Origin: Thalassotalea sp. 1_MG-2023
GTDB lineage: Bacteria > Pseudomonadota > Gammaproteobacteria > Enterobacterales > Alteromonadaceae
Length of the DNA stretch: 64,000 nt
Direction: 5' to 3'
Assembly (NCBI RefSeq): GCF_030546745.1
Contig: NZ_JAUOPD010000005.1
Span: 1 to 64,000, forward strand
The translations under genes and the position numbers were made by a program. The number at the start of each line of letters is the position of its first letter. The stretch's first letter is position 1. The notes under the pieces are model-generated. The model did not search any database. It had not been told where the DNA came from and saw only the letters and a program-made list of their open reading frames with translations. Of this stretch, positions 35,078-44,021 are shown piece by piece.

Positions 35078-36445
35078 ATGAACATTACGTCTGCGGGTGT
35101 TGGTTCCGGTTTAGACCTTGAGTCTATCATAGAAGCATTTGTTACCGCTGAATCTATCCCTACTGAAATAAGATTACAAGAGAAAGAAGACAGAGTAAAT
35201 GCTGAACTTTCTGGTCTAGGTACTTTTAAATCAGCACTTTCTACTTTTCAATCAGTTGCTGAAAAACTTGCGTCAGTAGATGATTTTAGTCAACAGATAA
35301 TTTCATCTAGTAATGAAGACATTTCTGTTACCACCAATGGTTTTGCTAGTAATGGTAGTTTTGATATTGAAGTTATACAGCTAGCTCAAGCTACTCGTAT
35401 ACAAACTCAAGACTATGCGAGTTCAACCACCACAGTCGGCGCAGGCACATTAACTTTTGGCGCAGGCGCTGATACCTTTGATGTGACAATTGATGGTACA
35501 GACGATCTTTCCGCTATTCGCGATAAAATAAATGCTGATAGTAACAACTTTGGTGTAACTGCTAGCTTAATCAACAGCGACTCTGGCACATATTTAACCT
35601 ACACATCAAATAATACTGGCTTAGCCAATGAGCTATCTGTATCTACTGGTGATGCAGCTCTTGACGGTTTAGCCACAAATGCAACAATAACTCGTAATGC
35701 ACAAGATGCCATTATTGAAGTGGATGGTAATGGTAACTTTATCACCAATGATACCAATGAATTCAAGAACAGTATTGAAGACGTTACCATTGTCGCAAAC
35801 AATGTTTCTGCATCTGGCCCAGCAACGTTAAATATCAGCCAAGATCAAGAAGCGCCTAAAGCGTTAATTGAAGAGTTTGTCAGTGCATTTAACGCCTTAT
35901 CTGAAAGTATGGATGTATTAGGCTCTGCTAAATTTGGTAAATTGGCCTTCGATTCAGATTTACGTTCTATGGATGGGCAATTAAAAAATATTCTAATTAA
36001 TACTGTTTCAGGCATGAGTGGTAATATTAAATCACTAGGCGACATGGGCATACAGTTTGATGAATTTGGTGCATTGAAAGTTTCTTCCGTAGGTGTTGGC
36101 TCAATGCAAAGTGGCGCTGAAATGCTTTCAGACGCACTTGAAAATAATCTTGATGAAGTTGGTGCAATTTTTGCTTCTCCTAATGGTGTCATCGATCAAT
36201 TAACCACGTTAATTGAAAGCTATAATGATAGTGATGGTACATTGACGCAGCGACAGAAAAATTTAAGTGAAGATTTGACAGATATCTCTGACGAATACGA
36301 TAATTTAGAAGCGCGTTTAAGAAATTACGAAGATACTTTAAGACAGCGATTTGCTTTTTTAGACTCAACGGTTGCTGGTTATAATGCCACAGCGAATTGG
36401 TTAGAAACTGCACTAAAACCAGCAAACACCGGTAGTAGCAGTTAA
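35078..36445 (+). CDS. fliD: Flagellar filament cap protein FliD (HAP2)
   Basis: FliD caps the filament tip and folds incoming flagellin. The 455-residue protein starts with ITSAGVGSGLDLESIIEAFVTAESIPTE, has the mid-domain VDGNGNFITNDTNEFKNSIEDVTI, and ends with the C-terminal helical part DEYDNLEARLRNYEDTLRQRFAFLDSTVAGYNATANWL. Standard length. Strong AGGAGG upstream. Confidence 0.94.
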   Translation: MNITSAGVGSGLDLESIIEAFVTAESIPTEIRLQEKEDRVNAELSGLGTFKSALSTFQSVAEKLASVDDFSQQIISSSNEDISVTTNGFASNGSFDIEVIQLAQATRIQTQDYASSTTTVGAGTLTFGAGADTFDVTIDGTDDLSAIRDKINADSNNFGVTASLINSDSGTYLTYTSNNTGLANELSVSTGDAALDGLATNATITRNAQDAIIEVDGNGNFITNDTNEFKNSIEDVTIVANNVSASGPATLNISQDQEAPKALIEEFVSAFNALSESMDVLGSAKFGKLAFDSDLRSMDGQLKNILINTVSGMSGNIKSLGDMGIQFDEFGALKVSSVGVGSMQSGAEMLSDALENNLDEVGAIFASPNGVIDQLTTLIESYNDSDGTLTQRQKNLSEDLTDISDEYDNLEARLRNYEDTLRQRFAFLDSTVAGYNATANWLETALKPANTGSSS

Positions 36446-36487
36446 GAAAATGCAAATACTGAAAAGTAATGCAGTAGGAGAATAATC

Positions 36488-36931
36488 ATGAGAAAGAACT
36501 TAAGTGCTTATAAGCAGGTCGATATCAACAGCAATATATTAGCTTCTGATCCACATCAAATTATTTTATTAATGTTCGATGGTCTTTTAAAAGGTATTGC
36601 TACCGCTAGAGGGGCAATAGAAAGAAAAGATTTTGAACTAAAAGCACAGTCTTTAACGAAGTCGATTAATATTTTAGATGCGTTAATTCAGTCACTAGAT
36701 TTTGATAGCCAACCTGAAATATCAAAGAATTTCGAAGTGATGTACAGTTATTGTATCGATTGTTTGATGGAAGCGAGTACGTCGTTAAATGTCGCTAAGT
36801 TAGATGAAGTGGTTGATATGATCAAGCCGGTAAGAAGCGCCTGGTCAGAAATGCCTGAAGATGCAAAACAGGAAGGATTAGATAAACTAAAGCAAAAAAA
36901 TGATGATACTACGGCGGCCGTAGGAGCTTAG
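36488..36931 (+). CDS. fliS: Flagellin export chaperone FliS
   Basis: FliS binds the C terminus of flagellin in the cytosol before export. The 147-residue protein has the family signature YKQVDINSNILASDPHQIILLMFDGLLKGIATARGAIER and an all-helical body. One base separates its stop from the next gene. Confidence 0.94.
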   Translation: MRKNLSAYKQVDINSNILASDPHQIILLMFDGLLKGIATARGAIERKDFELKAQSLTKSINILDALIQSLDFDSQPEISKNFEVMYSYCIDCLMEASTSLNVAKLDEVVDMIKPVRSAWSEMPEDAKQEGLDKLKQKNDDTTAAVGA

Positions 36932-36932
36932 T

Positions 36933-37256
36933 ATGTCATTTATTGCGTTATATCAGCAGATTGAAGATCTTTCTGCTGAAATAGCGATGCTAACGGATAA
37001 AGATGAGTTTGAACATGTAGAAGAAAAACTCGCTTTTCGATTAACCCTGTTAAAAAGGCTTGCTGATGAAGTTCGCCAAGCAGGGAATGAAGCGGATGAA
37101 GTCAAACTTCATGAATTTTTACTCAATGTGCAAGCTCAAGATAAAGTACAAGTGGATAAACTTGTAAAAGAACGTGCAAAATCGTTAGCCGAAGGGCAAA
37201 AGCAATCCAAAACCAAAAAAGCGGTGAATACCTATCAAATAGTGAGTGATAACTAA
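36933..37256 (+). CDS. FliT-like flagellar chaperone
   Basis: A 107-residue helical, lysine/glutamate-rich protein immediately behind fliS. The position after fliD-fliS is where Vibrio carries flaI and enterics carry fliT, whose products chaperone the cap protein and/or regulate transcription. Sequence in this family is weakly conserved and no diagnostic motif was seen, so the name rests on size, helicity and location. It ends the plus-strand flagellar block and converges on the glycosylation block. Confidence 0.65.
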   Translation: MSFIALYQQIEDLSAEIAMLTDKDEFEHVEEKLAFRLTLLKRLADEVRQAGNEADEVKLHEFLLNVQAQDKVQVDKLVKERAKSLAEGQKQSKTKKAVNTYQIVSDN

Positions 37257-37307
37257 TTTTTACGGCATTTTAGCTTTCTTAATTTCACTACCTCCACCCA
37301 ACCTTAT

Positions 37308-38018
37308 CTAGTCATTTTGTTGACGTTCAGATAACAGAAATTCTGCTAATTTGAAATCTAAATGATGATCAATGTCGACGGAATCTTCTCTTTTCATCAC
37401 ATATGAATACACATTACTGTCTAAGAAAAAGGTCTCTTGTTCGAGTAATTGTTCAATTTTTGCGATATAAATAGCGCCATTTAATCGATAATAAGTGGGG
37501 AGCGCTTGGCTCCTTGGGTTCTTCTTAACAAAAGATGAGATGAAGTTCTGCATGTTTCCGTCTTTATCTAAGGTGTTACTCCATAAAGGTGGATGATCAC
37601 ACTCACAGACGCTGATTACTCCATTAGCTATTTTATGTCGCAGTGTAGCAATTGCCTCAGAAATATTTTTATTAGTTCTAAGTGGGGAAGTGGGTTGTAA
37701 CCACAAGATATAGTCGTAATACTTATTCTTATCTTCAAAGAATTCAACTGCATGTTTTACAACATCTATCGCTGTTGCTTTATCGCCAGAGATACTTTTA
37801 GGCCTGAGGAAAGGAACGGGTACGCCGCTTTTTTTGGCGATATCCGCGATATTTTCACAGTCGGTACTCACAACTATGTCAGAGATTTCAGGTGCTTGTT
37901 GCGCAGCTTCTATTGTCCATTGTACTAGCGGTTTGCCACAAAGTATTTTGCTATTTTTTCCCGGTAAACGTTTACTACCTGCGCGTGCCGGGATTATCGC
38001 TAATATTTTATCAACCAT
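37308..38018 (-). CDS. neuA: CMP-nonulosonate (acylneuraminate) cytidylyltransferase
   Basis: Activates a sialic-acid-like nonulosonic sugar with CMP for transfer to flagellin. The 236-residue protein has the N-terminal nucleotide-binding signature ILAIIPARAGSKRLPGKN, then LQPTSPLRT and a C-terminal DIDHHLDFKLAE. Members for neuraminic, legionaminic and pseudaminic acids cannot be separated by eye; the surrounding legB- and ptmE-like genes favour legionaminic type (LegF). The ATG start follows AAGGTGGA and overlaps the upstream gene by eight bases. Last gene of the block. Confidence 0.87.
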   Translation of the reverse strand: MVDKILAIIPARAGSKRLPGKNSKILCGKPLVQWTIEAAQQAPEISDIVVSTDCENIADIAKKSGVPVPFLRPKSISGDKATAIDVVKHAVEFFEDKNKYYDYILWLQPTSPLRTNKNISEAIATLRHKIANGVISVCECDHPPLWSNTLDKDGNMQNFISSFVKKNPRSQALPTYYRLNGAIYIAKIEQLLEQETFFLDSNVYSYVMKREDSVDIDHHLDFKLAEFLLSERQQND

Positions 38019-39072
38019 AGAATTTTCCACCTTGCATTACATCTTTTTGTGCTTGATAAAAATCAACCATCTTTCCAATATCTAACCAGTATTCATGTAC
38101 TGGAAACATTGCTACAAATTCTTTATTAGCGATATAGCTCTCGATAAGGTCTGTCATATCAACTCGTTGGTTTTTATTGACTGCGTTTATCATTGAACGA
38201 CTAACCACATATACACCTGCATTAATAAAATATTTATGGGTTGGTTTTTCAACTAAACTGATTATTTTTGAGCCTTCGGCTTCTACAACACCATAAGGTA
38301 TTTTATATTCTTCTTCTCTGACGCACATTGTGCAAATAGGAGCATATTGATTGTGATAATTTAATAATTGTTCAAAATCAATTTTTGTAAGTACATCTCC
38401 GTTCATCATGATAATAGGTAAATCGGGTAAGCTATCAGGTAAGAGTCCTAGGCTGCCGCCGGTGCCTAAGGGCTTTTGTTCATGAACGTAGTGAATTTTT
38501 ACCCCCCACTTACTGCCGTCACCAAAATGATTTTGAATAGCTTCTGGCATGTAGTGGGTTGAAATGTAGAATTGATGAAATCCGCTGGCGATAAAACTAT
38601 TGAGAATTGTTTCAAGTATGGGTTTATCGCCTAACTTTAGTAAAGGTTTAGGGCAGTTATCTGTTAACGGTTTTAATCTTGTACCAAAGCCTCCAGCCAT
38701 TAAAAAAACTGGGTTGTCGTATGATGGCTTTTTAATGATATGTTGCAGTGTTTCTAGGCCAATCACTTTCCCTTCAGAAATGATTGGAATTGCTCCTAGA
38801 CCTTTATTATTCATCAGGCTTAATAATTTATTGCGTGAAGTATTTTCAGTAGCTACCAAAGGGGCTTTATTCATGACCTTTGAAATAGGGGTATCTAGTC
38901 CTTGATGACGAATCAAAGCACGACGAATATCTCCATCAGTAACAACACCTAGCAATGCTAGGTGTTCATCTACGACAAGCGCCAATTGCATGGCACCTTT
39001 ATCTATTACGGAGATGGTTTGTTCCATTGATGTAGTAGGTGGTATTAATACATCTTGCCAGTTGTGACTCAT
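38011..39072 (-). CDS. ptmE: CBS-domain sugar-1-phosphate nucleotidyltransferase (PtmE-like)
   Basis: The 353-residue protein has two N-terminal CBS repeats (LGVVTDGDIRRALIRHQG near residue 40; GAIPIISEGKVIGLETL near 100) followed by a nucleotidyltransferase domain with MAGGFGTRLKPLTDNCPKPLL. This architecture is that of Campylobacter PtmE, a glucosamine-1-phosphate guanylyltransferase feeding the GDP-linked route to legionaminic acid. The CBS pair suggests nucleotide feedback control. The start at MSHNWQDV has AGGGGG five bases upstream. It supports a GDP-sugar rather than UDP-sugar route here, which remains an inference. Confidence 0.8.
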   Translation of the reverse strand: MSHNWQDVLIPPTTSMEQTISVIDKGAMQLALVVDEHLALLGVVTDGDIRRALIRHQGLDTPISKVMNKAPLVATENTSRNKLLSLMNNKGLGAIPIISEGKVIGLETLQHIIKKPSYDNPVFLMAGGFGTRLKPLTDNCPKPLLKLGDKPILETILNSFIASGFHQFYISTHYMPEAIQNHFGDGSKWGVKIHYVHEQKPLGTGGSLGLLPDSLPDLPIIMMNGDVLTKIDFEQLLNYHNQYAPICTMCVREEEYKIPYGVVEAEGSKIISLVEKPTHKYFINAGVYVVSRSMINAVNKNQRVDMTDLIESYIANKEFVAMFPVHEYWLDIGKMVDFYQAQKDVMQGGKFYG

Positions 39073-39154
39073 TGAACCCCCTAACTTTTTTGCTTCAATT
39101 ATCATTTACATATGAAGCAAAATATATACCAAATTAAAGCTATATGACAAGGCT

Positions 39155-40237
39155 TTATACGTTGCCTCGAATTAATTCACCTGCTTTAAAGCTACTGATC
39201 GCAGGTGTATTTAATAATTCCCAGTAATATTTCGGTTCAAGTCCTGTGCCAGGGCGCATGATGGCTAAATTTTCTTGTGTTAATAAATCACCTTGTTTAA
39301 TATCTATTTTAGCTACGATGCTTTTTCGAACAATAGCCTTGTTTTCAATTTCTGAAGGTGAAGGTGACTTCACTGAACTACCGAGCGCTTTTTCTGTTAT
39401 TCGAATGCTTTTTATCATTCTGGCTAATTCATCGGGCTCTACGGAAGCCTTATGATCTGGACCTTCCATGGTTTTATCTAATGTAAAGTGCTTCTCTAAT
39501 ATGCATGCACCTTTTGCTACTGCTGCAATTGGCACAACTATTCCAGCACTGTGATCTGAATAGCCTACAGGCAAAGAAAAGTTTGACTTCATCTTATCCA
39601 TTGCGTTTAAGTTTATTTCATCAAATGGCGCAGGATATTCAGTTGTACAGTGTAATAATATGACTTTTTGCTGAAGTAATTCCTTGCCAAGAGGGCTTTG
39701 GTAGGCTTCATTAAATGCCTTAATTGTAGGCTCGCCGTGCGTATTTAAAAGACCAAAAGCAATTGCTCCTAAAGCAAGTTCAATATCTTTATTAGTTGCC
39801 ATCCCTGTAGAAACGATCAAGTCGCAGCCCTTTTCGGCATGCGCTAATACAAAAGGTAAGTTGGTTAACTCCCCAGAAGGAATTTTTAGTTTATTTAAAT
39901 GAAGCGTTTTAGTTAAAAAATTGAGACTAGTTATGTCAAAAGCTGTTGATAAGTACTCAATTCCTTTGTTTGTACAATAGTCTTTTAAAGCAATATGTTG
40001 TTCAAAGTTCAATTCTAATTCTTTAAGCATTTGCCATTGGTTTGTTTCTTGGCCAATATTATCAACTTGATATTTAGCTTGTTTAGCATTTTTTGTCACT
40101 AAATTCTCAGTAACAAACGTCTGAAACTTTACAATATCTGCACCACAATCAACTGCTTTATCAATGAGTTGGAAAGCTAATTCTAAAGAGCCGTTATGGT
40201 TTACACCTGCTTCTGCAATGATAATAGTCTTATTCAT
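39155..40237 (-). CDS. neuB: N-acetylneuraminate/legionaminate synthase
   Basis: Condenses phosphoenolpyruvate with a six-carbon diamino or acetamido sugar to give a nine-carbon nonulosonic acid. The 360-residue protein has the NeuB barrel (IIIAEAGVNHNG; IVKFQTF; SDHSAGIVVPIAAVAKGACILEKHFTLDKTMEGPDHKAS) and a C-terminal antifreeze-like SAF domain (RKSIVAKIDIKQGDLLT). It is LegI/NeuB-like rather than clearly PseI-like. It overlaps the deacetylase gene by four bases. Confidence 0.88.
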   Translation of the reverse strand: MNKTIIIAEAGVNHNGSLELAFQLIDKAVDCGADIVKFQTFVTENLVTKNAKQAKYQVDNIGQETNQWQMLKELELNFEQHIALKDYCTNKGIEYLSTAFDITSLNFLTKTLHLNKLKIPSGELTNLPFVLAHAEKGCDLIVSTGMATNKDIELALGAIAFGLLNTHGEPTIKAFNEAYQSPLGKELLQQKVILLHCTTEYPAPFDEINLNAMDKMKSNFSLPVGYSDHSAGIVVPIAAVAKGACILEKHFTLDKTMEGPDHKASVEPDELARMIKSIRITEKALGSSVKSPSPSEIENKAIVRKSIVAKIDIKQGDLLTQENLAIMRPGTGLEPKYYWELLNTPAISSFKAGELIRGNV

Positions 40238-40902
40238 TGTATTTCCTTTAAAAGCATAAATGATTCTGCTGCATGTGAATTGATTTGAGCGCCTCTTAAT
40301 TGTGCTAAAGCAGTTAATGTTTCTTCACTTCTAGGGAAAGGAAACAAGCCGAATTCAGATTGGTAATGATTTGTTATTTCAATTTTTTTCTCTAAATACC
40401 CAGTTATATCGATCCATAAGTTGGGCGTAAATACATGATTTGGATCAAGGTTGAAATCGGTTTCTGATAAGGTTTCGTAGACACGAATACTTTGAATAAA
40501 GGGGGCTCTAAAAGACTTACTAGCTGAAACTGAAGCATCAAAGCAATATTTGTGATCACTATGTACATCATATTTGTAAGGTAAGTAAATTATGTTTGGT
40601 TTGATGTTTTGCATTATTGTTGAAATAGAACCAACAAGCTCTCCCGTTGGAATGTTATCCAAGCCTGCGGGTGGCCAACTTAATTGATTAATAGAATCAA
40701 AATCATATGCATCCGCAACTTGTTTTATCTCTTTTTCTCTGTTTGTAATCTGTTGATTTGAATAGCCCAATTTATCTGTCATTTTCGTTACAATAAGCCA
40801 GTGAATGGTGTCACCTTGTGCTTTGTGCTTTAGTAAGGTTCCACCACATCCTAAGGTTTCGTCATCTGGATGCGGAGCTACGACAAGTATTTTTCTACTC
40901 AT
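40234..40902 (-). CDS. PIG-L family deacetylase
   Basis: A 222-residue zinc-dependent LmbE/PIG-L enzyme that removes acetyl groups from amino sugars. The metal motif HPDDETLGCGG sits at residues 11-21, and the third ligand is in YDVHSDHKYCFDA. Tight four-base overlaps with neuB and the formyltransferase gene tie it to the sugar pathway. A plausible job is unmasking an amino group that the neighbouring transferase then modifies. No deacetylase is part of the standard legionaminic pathway. Confidence 0.85.
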   Translation of the reverse strand: MSRKILVVAPHPDDETLGCGGTLLKHKAQGDTIHWLIVTKMTDKLGYSNQQITNREKEIKQVADAYDFDSINQLSWPPAGLDNIPTGELVGSISTIMQNIKPNIIYLPYKYDVHSDHKYCFDASVSASKSFRAPFIQSIRVYETLSETDFNLDPNHVFTPNLWIDITGYLEKKIEITNHYQSEFGLFPFPRSEETLTALAQLRGAQINSHAAESFMLLKEIQ

Positions 40903-41819
40903 AACATTGTACCTTTTTGTAAATTATTACAGCTATTTTCTAAGGGAAATGAAATTGCGGAGGTACCCCCACATTTTACGGTTAACCAAATTGAATCATT
41001 ACTTATTCTTTTTATCACCGTTCCAGGAATTAAAGACTTATCATAACTGAGATCGTCAATCTTGCAGCTCCAAACTTTATATGTTTTCTTCTGAAAGATA
41101 AATTCTGCACCAACATAAGGTTTGGTAAGGCCGCGTACTAAATTGTAAATATCAGAAGCTTGCATCCGCCAATCAATTTTTCCGTCTTCTGGTGTTCTTT
41201 GTCGCCAATAAGTAGCTTGAGAGGAGTCTTGAGTGATTGGGTGTAAGTCATAGTCAATGATTGCTTGAGTAAGCTGAGTAATTTGCTTCTTAGCTGTATT
41301 TGTTAATTTTTTATAAAGACTGGTGGCATCGTCGTCTAAACCAATAGATACATCTTGCTGGTTAACAATTGGGCCTGAATCTGCACCTTTATCCATTATA
41401 AAGAAAGTAGATGCAGTCTCTGATAGGCCAAGTACAAGTGGCCAAATAATAGGGTGTCGCCCTCTATTTTTAGGCAGTTTTGTTGGGTGATACCCTATTA
41501 CACCTAGTGGAGAAGAGTGCAATAACTTTTCTGACAAAAGTTCGCTCCAGCCGAAACAATAAATAACGTCAAATTCATATTGGCTTAGAAAATTAATAAG
41601 TGTTTTTGTGTCTTTCTTATAGTCCAAACAGGGAATGTCGTACTCTTTTGCTAATGGTAATAAACTTTGAAAGTCACTATTAAATGGAGATGCCGACTTA
41701 CTAACTATGGCGCAAATGTTAATTGCTAATTCATTAGTCTCTAATAACTGTTTAAGCATGGTGTGGCTGAATTTTACACAACCAATAAATACGATATTAA
41801 GAGGGCTTTTAGATGTCAT
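40899..41819 (-). CDS. Formyltransferase-fold sugar-modifying protein
   Basis: A 306-residue protein of the methionyl-tRNA formyltransferase fold, too divergent and misplaced to be Fmt itself. The active-site region IGYHPTKLPKNRGRHPI keeps His111, and the aspartate is in MDKGADSG (D147), but the Asn of the usual NxH motif is Gly109. A C-terminal domain (about residues 205-300) resembles the OB-like part of Fmt. Sugar N-formyltransferases use N10-formyl-THF on amino sugars; that role is inferred from context. Confidence 0.75.
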   Translation of the reverse strand: MTSKSPLNIVFIGCVKFSHTMLKQLLETNELAINICAIVSKSASPFNSDFQSLLPLAKEYDIPCLDYKKDTKTLINFLSQYEFDVIYCFGWSELLSEKLLHSSPLGVIGYHPTKLPKNRGRHPIIWPLVLGLSETASTFFIMDKGADSGPIVNQQDVSIGLDDDATSLYKKLTNTAKKQITQLTQAIIDYDLHPITQDSSQATYWRQRTPEDGKIDWRMQASDIYNLVRGLTKPYVGAEFIFQKKTYKVWSCKIDDLSYDKSLIPGTVIKRISNDSIWLTVKCGGTSAISFPLENSCNNLQKGTML

Positions 41820-42957
41820 AAAACGTTTTTTGAGTTGAAAAAGAATGGGAGTAGTTTAATAAAACCGACAATATACGCTCATTTGCTTTTCCATCACCAT
41901 AGAGATTCTTAATTTTTTTTATTTTATCATTAAATTTTGGTGACAGTGATTGAGAAATGGCTTGCTGAATTGCATCACTTGATTCGCCACAGTTTATGAC
42001 AGACTCCCCTGTGATCCTCCCAAGTTGCCTATTACCAATGTTTACAGTAGGTACGTTAAAAGAAGGGGCCTCTATTAGACCACTCGATGAGTTCCCAATT
42101 ACGGCGCTTGTGTGCTTTAATGCTGACAAGTATCTTCTTTGCCCTAAAGATTCGCTTATTATAAATTTTTTAGGGTGATTTTTAACAAAGTCTGTTAATT
42201 CAGTGAGTAGTTCTTTTCCAAATGTATCTGCATTTGGGTAGGTTAAAAGAACTTGGTGAGGGAATGCTAATAGCGCTTTTAACATGTTGTTCATCGCCGT
42301 GATACCCCCTTCTTTCTCTAACGTTACAGGATGGTATGTCACTAAAAAGTAAGGCTTAGACAATTTGTTATTTAGTGTAATATTTAGTTCTTCGAATGAT
42401 AGTAATGAAAGGTTTGCAATATTATCTATACCGGGCGCTCCAACATTAAATACACTGCTGGGTTGCTCTCCTAATTGAATGACTCTTTTTCTGTAAACTT
42501 CAGTCGATGTAAAATGTAATTGAGCCATTTTGGTAATTGAATGCCGAATAGGGTCATCAATAAGTCCTTGTGTCAATTCACCTCCGTGAATATGTGCGAT
42601 AGGAATTTGTGCAATCATTGAAGCTTGAGCAACAGCTAGCGATTCAAAACGATCGCCTAAAACTACAAGTATATCTGGTTTTATTCTTGAGAAACATTCT
42701 GCGGCAGCAATTTGAGCTAATGCCATTGATTTACTAATTGCTACAGGGGAACTTGATGACAGCAGGTAATCTAGTCGTTCGGTAATTTCAAAACCATCGC
42801 TTTCAATGGTAGAGGCTGTATCACCGTACTCTGATGATAAATGCATTCCGCCGACAAGCAAACTTAGGCTTGCATTAGATGATTCTATTGCTTTTAATAA
42901 GCCGAATAGCAATCCGTATTCTGCTCTAGTGCCCGTAAAAACAGCTATTTTTTTCAT
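41809..42957 (-). CDS. neuC: Hydrolysing nucleotide-sugar 2-epimerase (NeuC/LegG type)
   Basis: Releases the nucleotide while inverting C2, giving the manno-configured sugar that NeuB condenses. The 382-residue protein has the GT-B-like fold motifs KKIAVFTGTRAEYGLL, VLGDRFESLAVAQAS, IPIAHIHGGE, and IGNSSSGLIEAPSFNVPTVNIGNRQ. The ATG start gives the canonical N terminus; a GTG three codons upstream is possible and closer to an AGGA. It overlaps the formyltransferase gene by 11 bases. Confidence 0.9.
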   Translation of the reverse strand: MKKIAVFTGTRAEYGLLFGLLKAIESSNASLSLLVGGMHLSSEYGDTASTIESDGFEITERLDYLLSSSSPVAISKSMALAQIAAAECFSRIKPDILVVLGDRFESLAVAQASMIAQIPIAHIHGGELTQGLIDDPIRHSITKMAQLHFTSTEVYRKRVIQLGEQPSSVFNVGAPGIDNIANLSLLSFEELNITLNNKLSKPYFLVTYHPVTLEKEGGITAMNNMLKALLAFPHQVLLTYPNADTFGKELLTELTDFVKNHPKKFIISESLGQRRYLSALKHTSAVIGNSSSGLIEAPSFNVPTVNIGNRQLGRITGESVINCGESSDAIQQAISQSLSPKFNDKIKKIKNLYGDGKANERILSVLLNYSHSFSTQKTFYDI

Positions 42958-42971
42958 GCGGTTCACTCATC

Positions 42972-43967
42972 CTACACGTTATAAATTGAATGCTTATACT
43001 TCGCGAGGTTTTGCGGTTTAGAAAACCAGGCAATTGTTTTGCTTAATCCTGTTCTTATATCGATTTCAGGCGAAAACTCGGTAAGTGAGTTAATCAAAGT
43101 ATTATCACACCATAATCTAAACACTTCTGACTTATCAGGGCGTATTCTTTCTTGGTCGACGATAAATTCAACATCACTGTTCATGATGTCTTTGATCATA
43201 TTTAACGTATCACCAACACTTATTTCAAAGTTAGAGCCGATGTTGACGGTTTTTCCTATGGCATTTTCACTGTTCGCTAATGCAATAAAGCCTCTGCAAG
43301 TGTCTGTAACATAATTAAAATCTCTCGTTGGTGATACATCACCAAGTTTAATTTGTGATTCACCATTAGCGATTTGGCTAATTATGGTCGGTATCACCGC
43401 ACGAGCTGATTGTCTTGGACCATAAGTATTAAAAGGTCGAGCGATAGTTAATGGCAGGTTAAACGCATTAAAGTAACTCATTGCCATTGCATCAGCAGCA
43501 ATTTTTGAAGCGCTATAAGGTGACTGAGCTTGCAACGGGTGCTTCTCGTCAATAGGAACATATTGTGCGGTACCGTAAACTTCGCTGGTGGAAGTATGAA
43601 TAATGCGCGAAACGTTATTATCAAGGCACGCTTGGCAAATATTTAAGGTGCCGGTAACGTTTGTGCTCACATAACTTTCAGGCGCTACGTACGAGTATGG
43701 TATCGCAATGAGCGCAGCTAAATGATAAACAATATCTATGTTTTGGGTAATATGGCGACAAAAATGCGGATCGCGTATATCGCCTGACACAATCTCTAGG
43801 TTGTCATGATGAGCAATGTCTTCTAACCAACCCCAATAGTTAAATGAATTATATTGTGCCAACGCTTTGACATGGTAACCTTGCGCTAACAGCATTTCGA
43901 CAAGATGAGAACCAATAAAGCCATCTGCCCCAGTGACCAATATACGGGTTTGATTGTTTAACGCCAT
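42972..43967 (-). CDS. legB: LegB-type NAD-dependent 4,6-dehydratase
   Basis: Makes the 4-keto-6-deoxy nucleotide sugar that starts legionaminic-type synthesis. This 331-residue extended SDR has TGADGFIGSHLVEMLL (Rossmann), the YNSFNYWGWLE stretch characteristic of LegB, STSEVYG, and the catalytic YSASKIAAD. It is retaining-type (LegB) rather than PseB, which has a different catalytic motif. The amino sugar step that normally follows (LegC aminotransferase) has no gene in this window. Confidence 0.85.
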   Translation of the reverse strand: MALNNQTRILVTGADGFIGSHLVEMLLAQGYHVKALAQYNSFNYWGWLEDIAHHDNLEIVSGDIRDPHFCRHITQNIDIVYHLAALIAIPYSYVAPESYVSTNVTGTLNICQACLDNNVSRIIHTSTSEVYGTAQYVPIDEKHPLQAQSPYSASKIAADAMAMSYFNAFNLPLTIARPFNTYGPRQSARAVIPTIISQIANGESQIKLGDVSPTRDFNYVTDTCRGFIALANSENAIGKTVNIGSNFEISVGDTLNMIKDIMNSDVEFIVDQERIRPDKSEVFRLWCDNTLINSLTEFSPEIDIRTGLSKTIAWFSKPQNLAKYKHSIYNV

Positions 43968-44021
43968 GAATGTTTGCCTACATCATTGTAAAGTAGATTA
44001 TTATTGTGTTGATTACGCATG

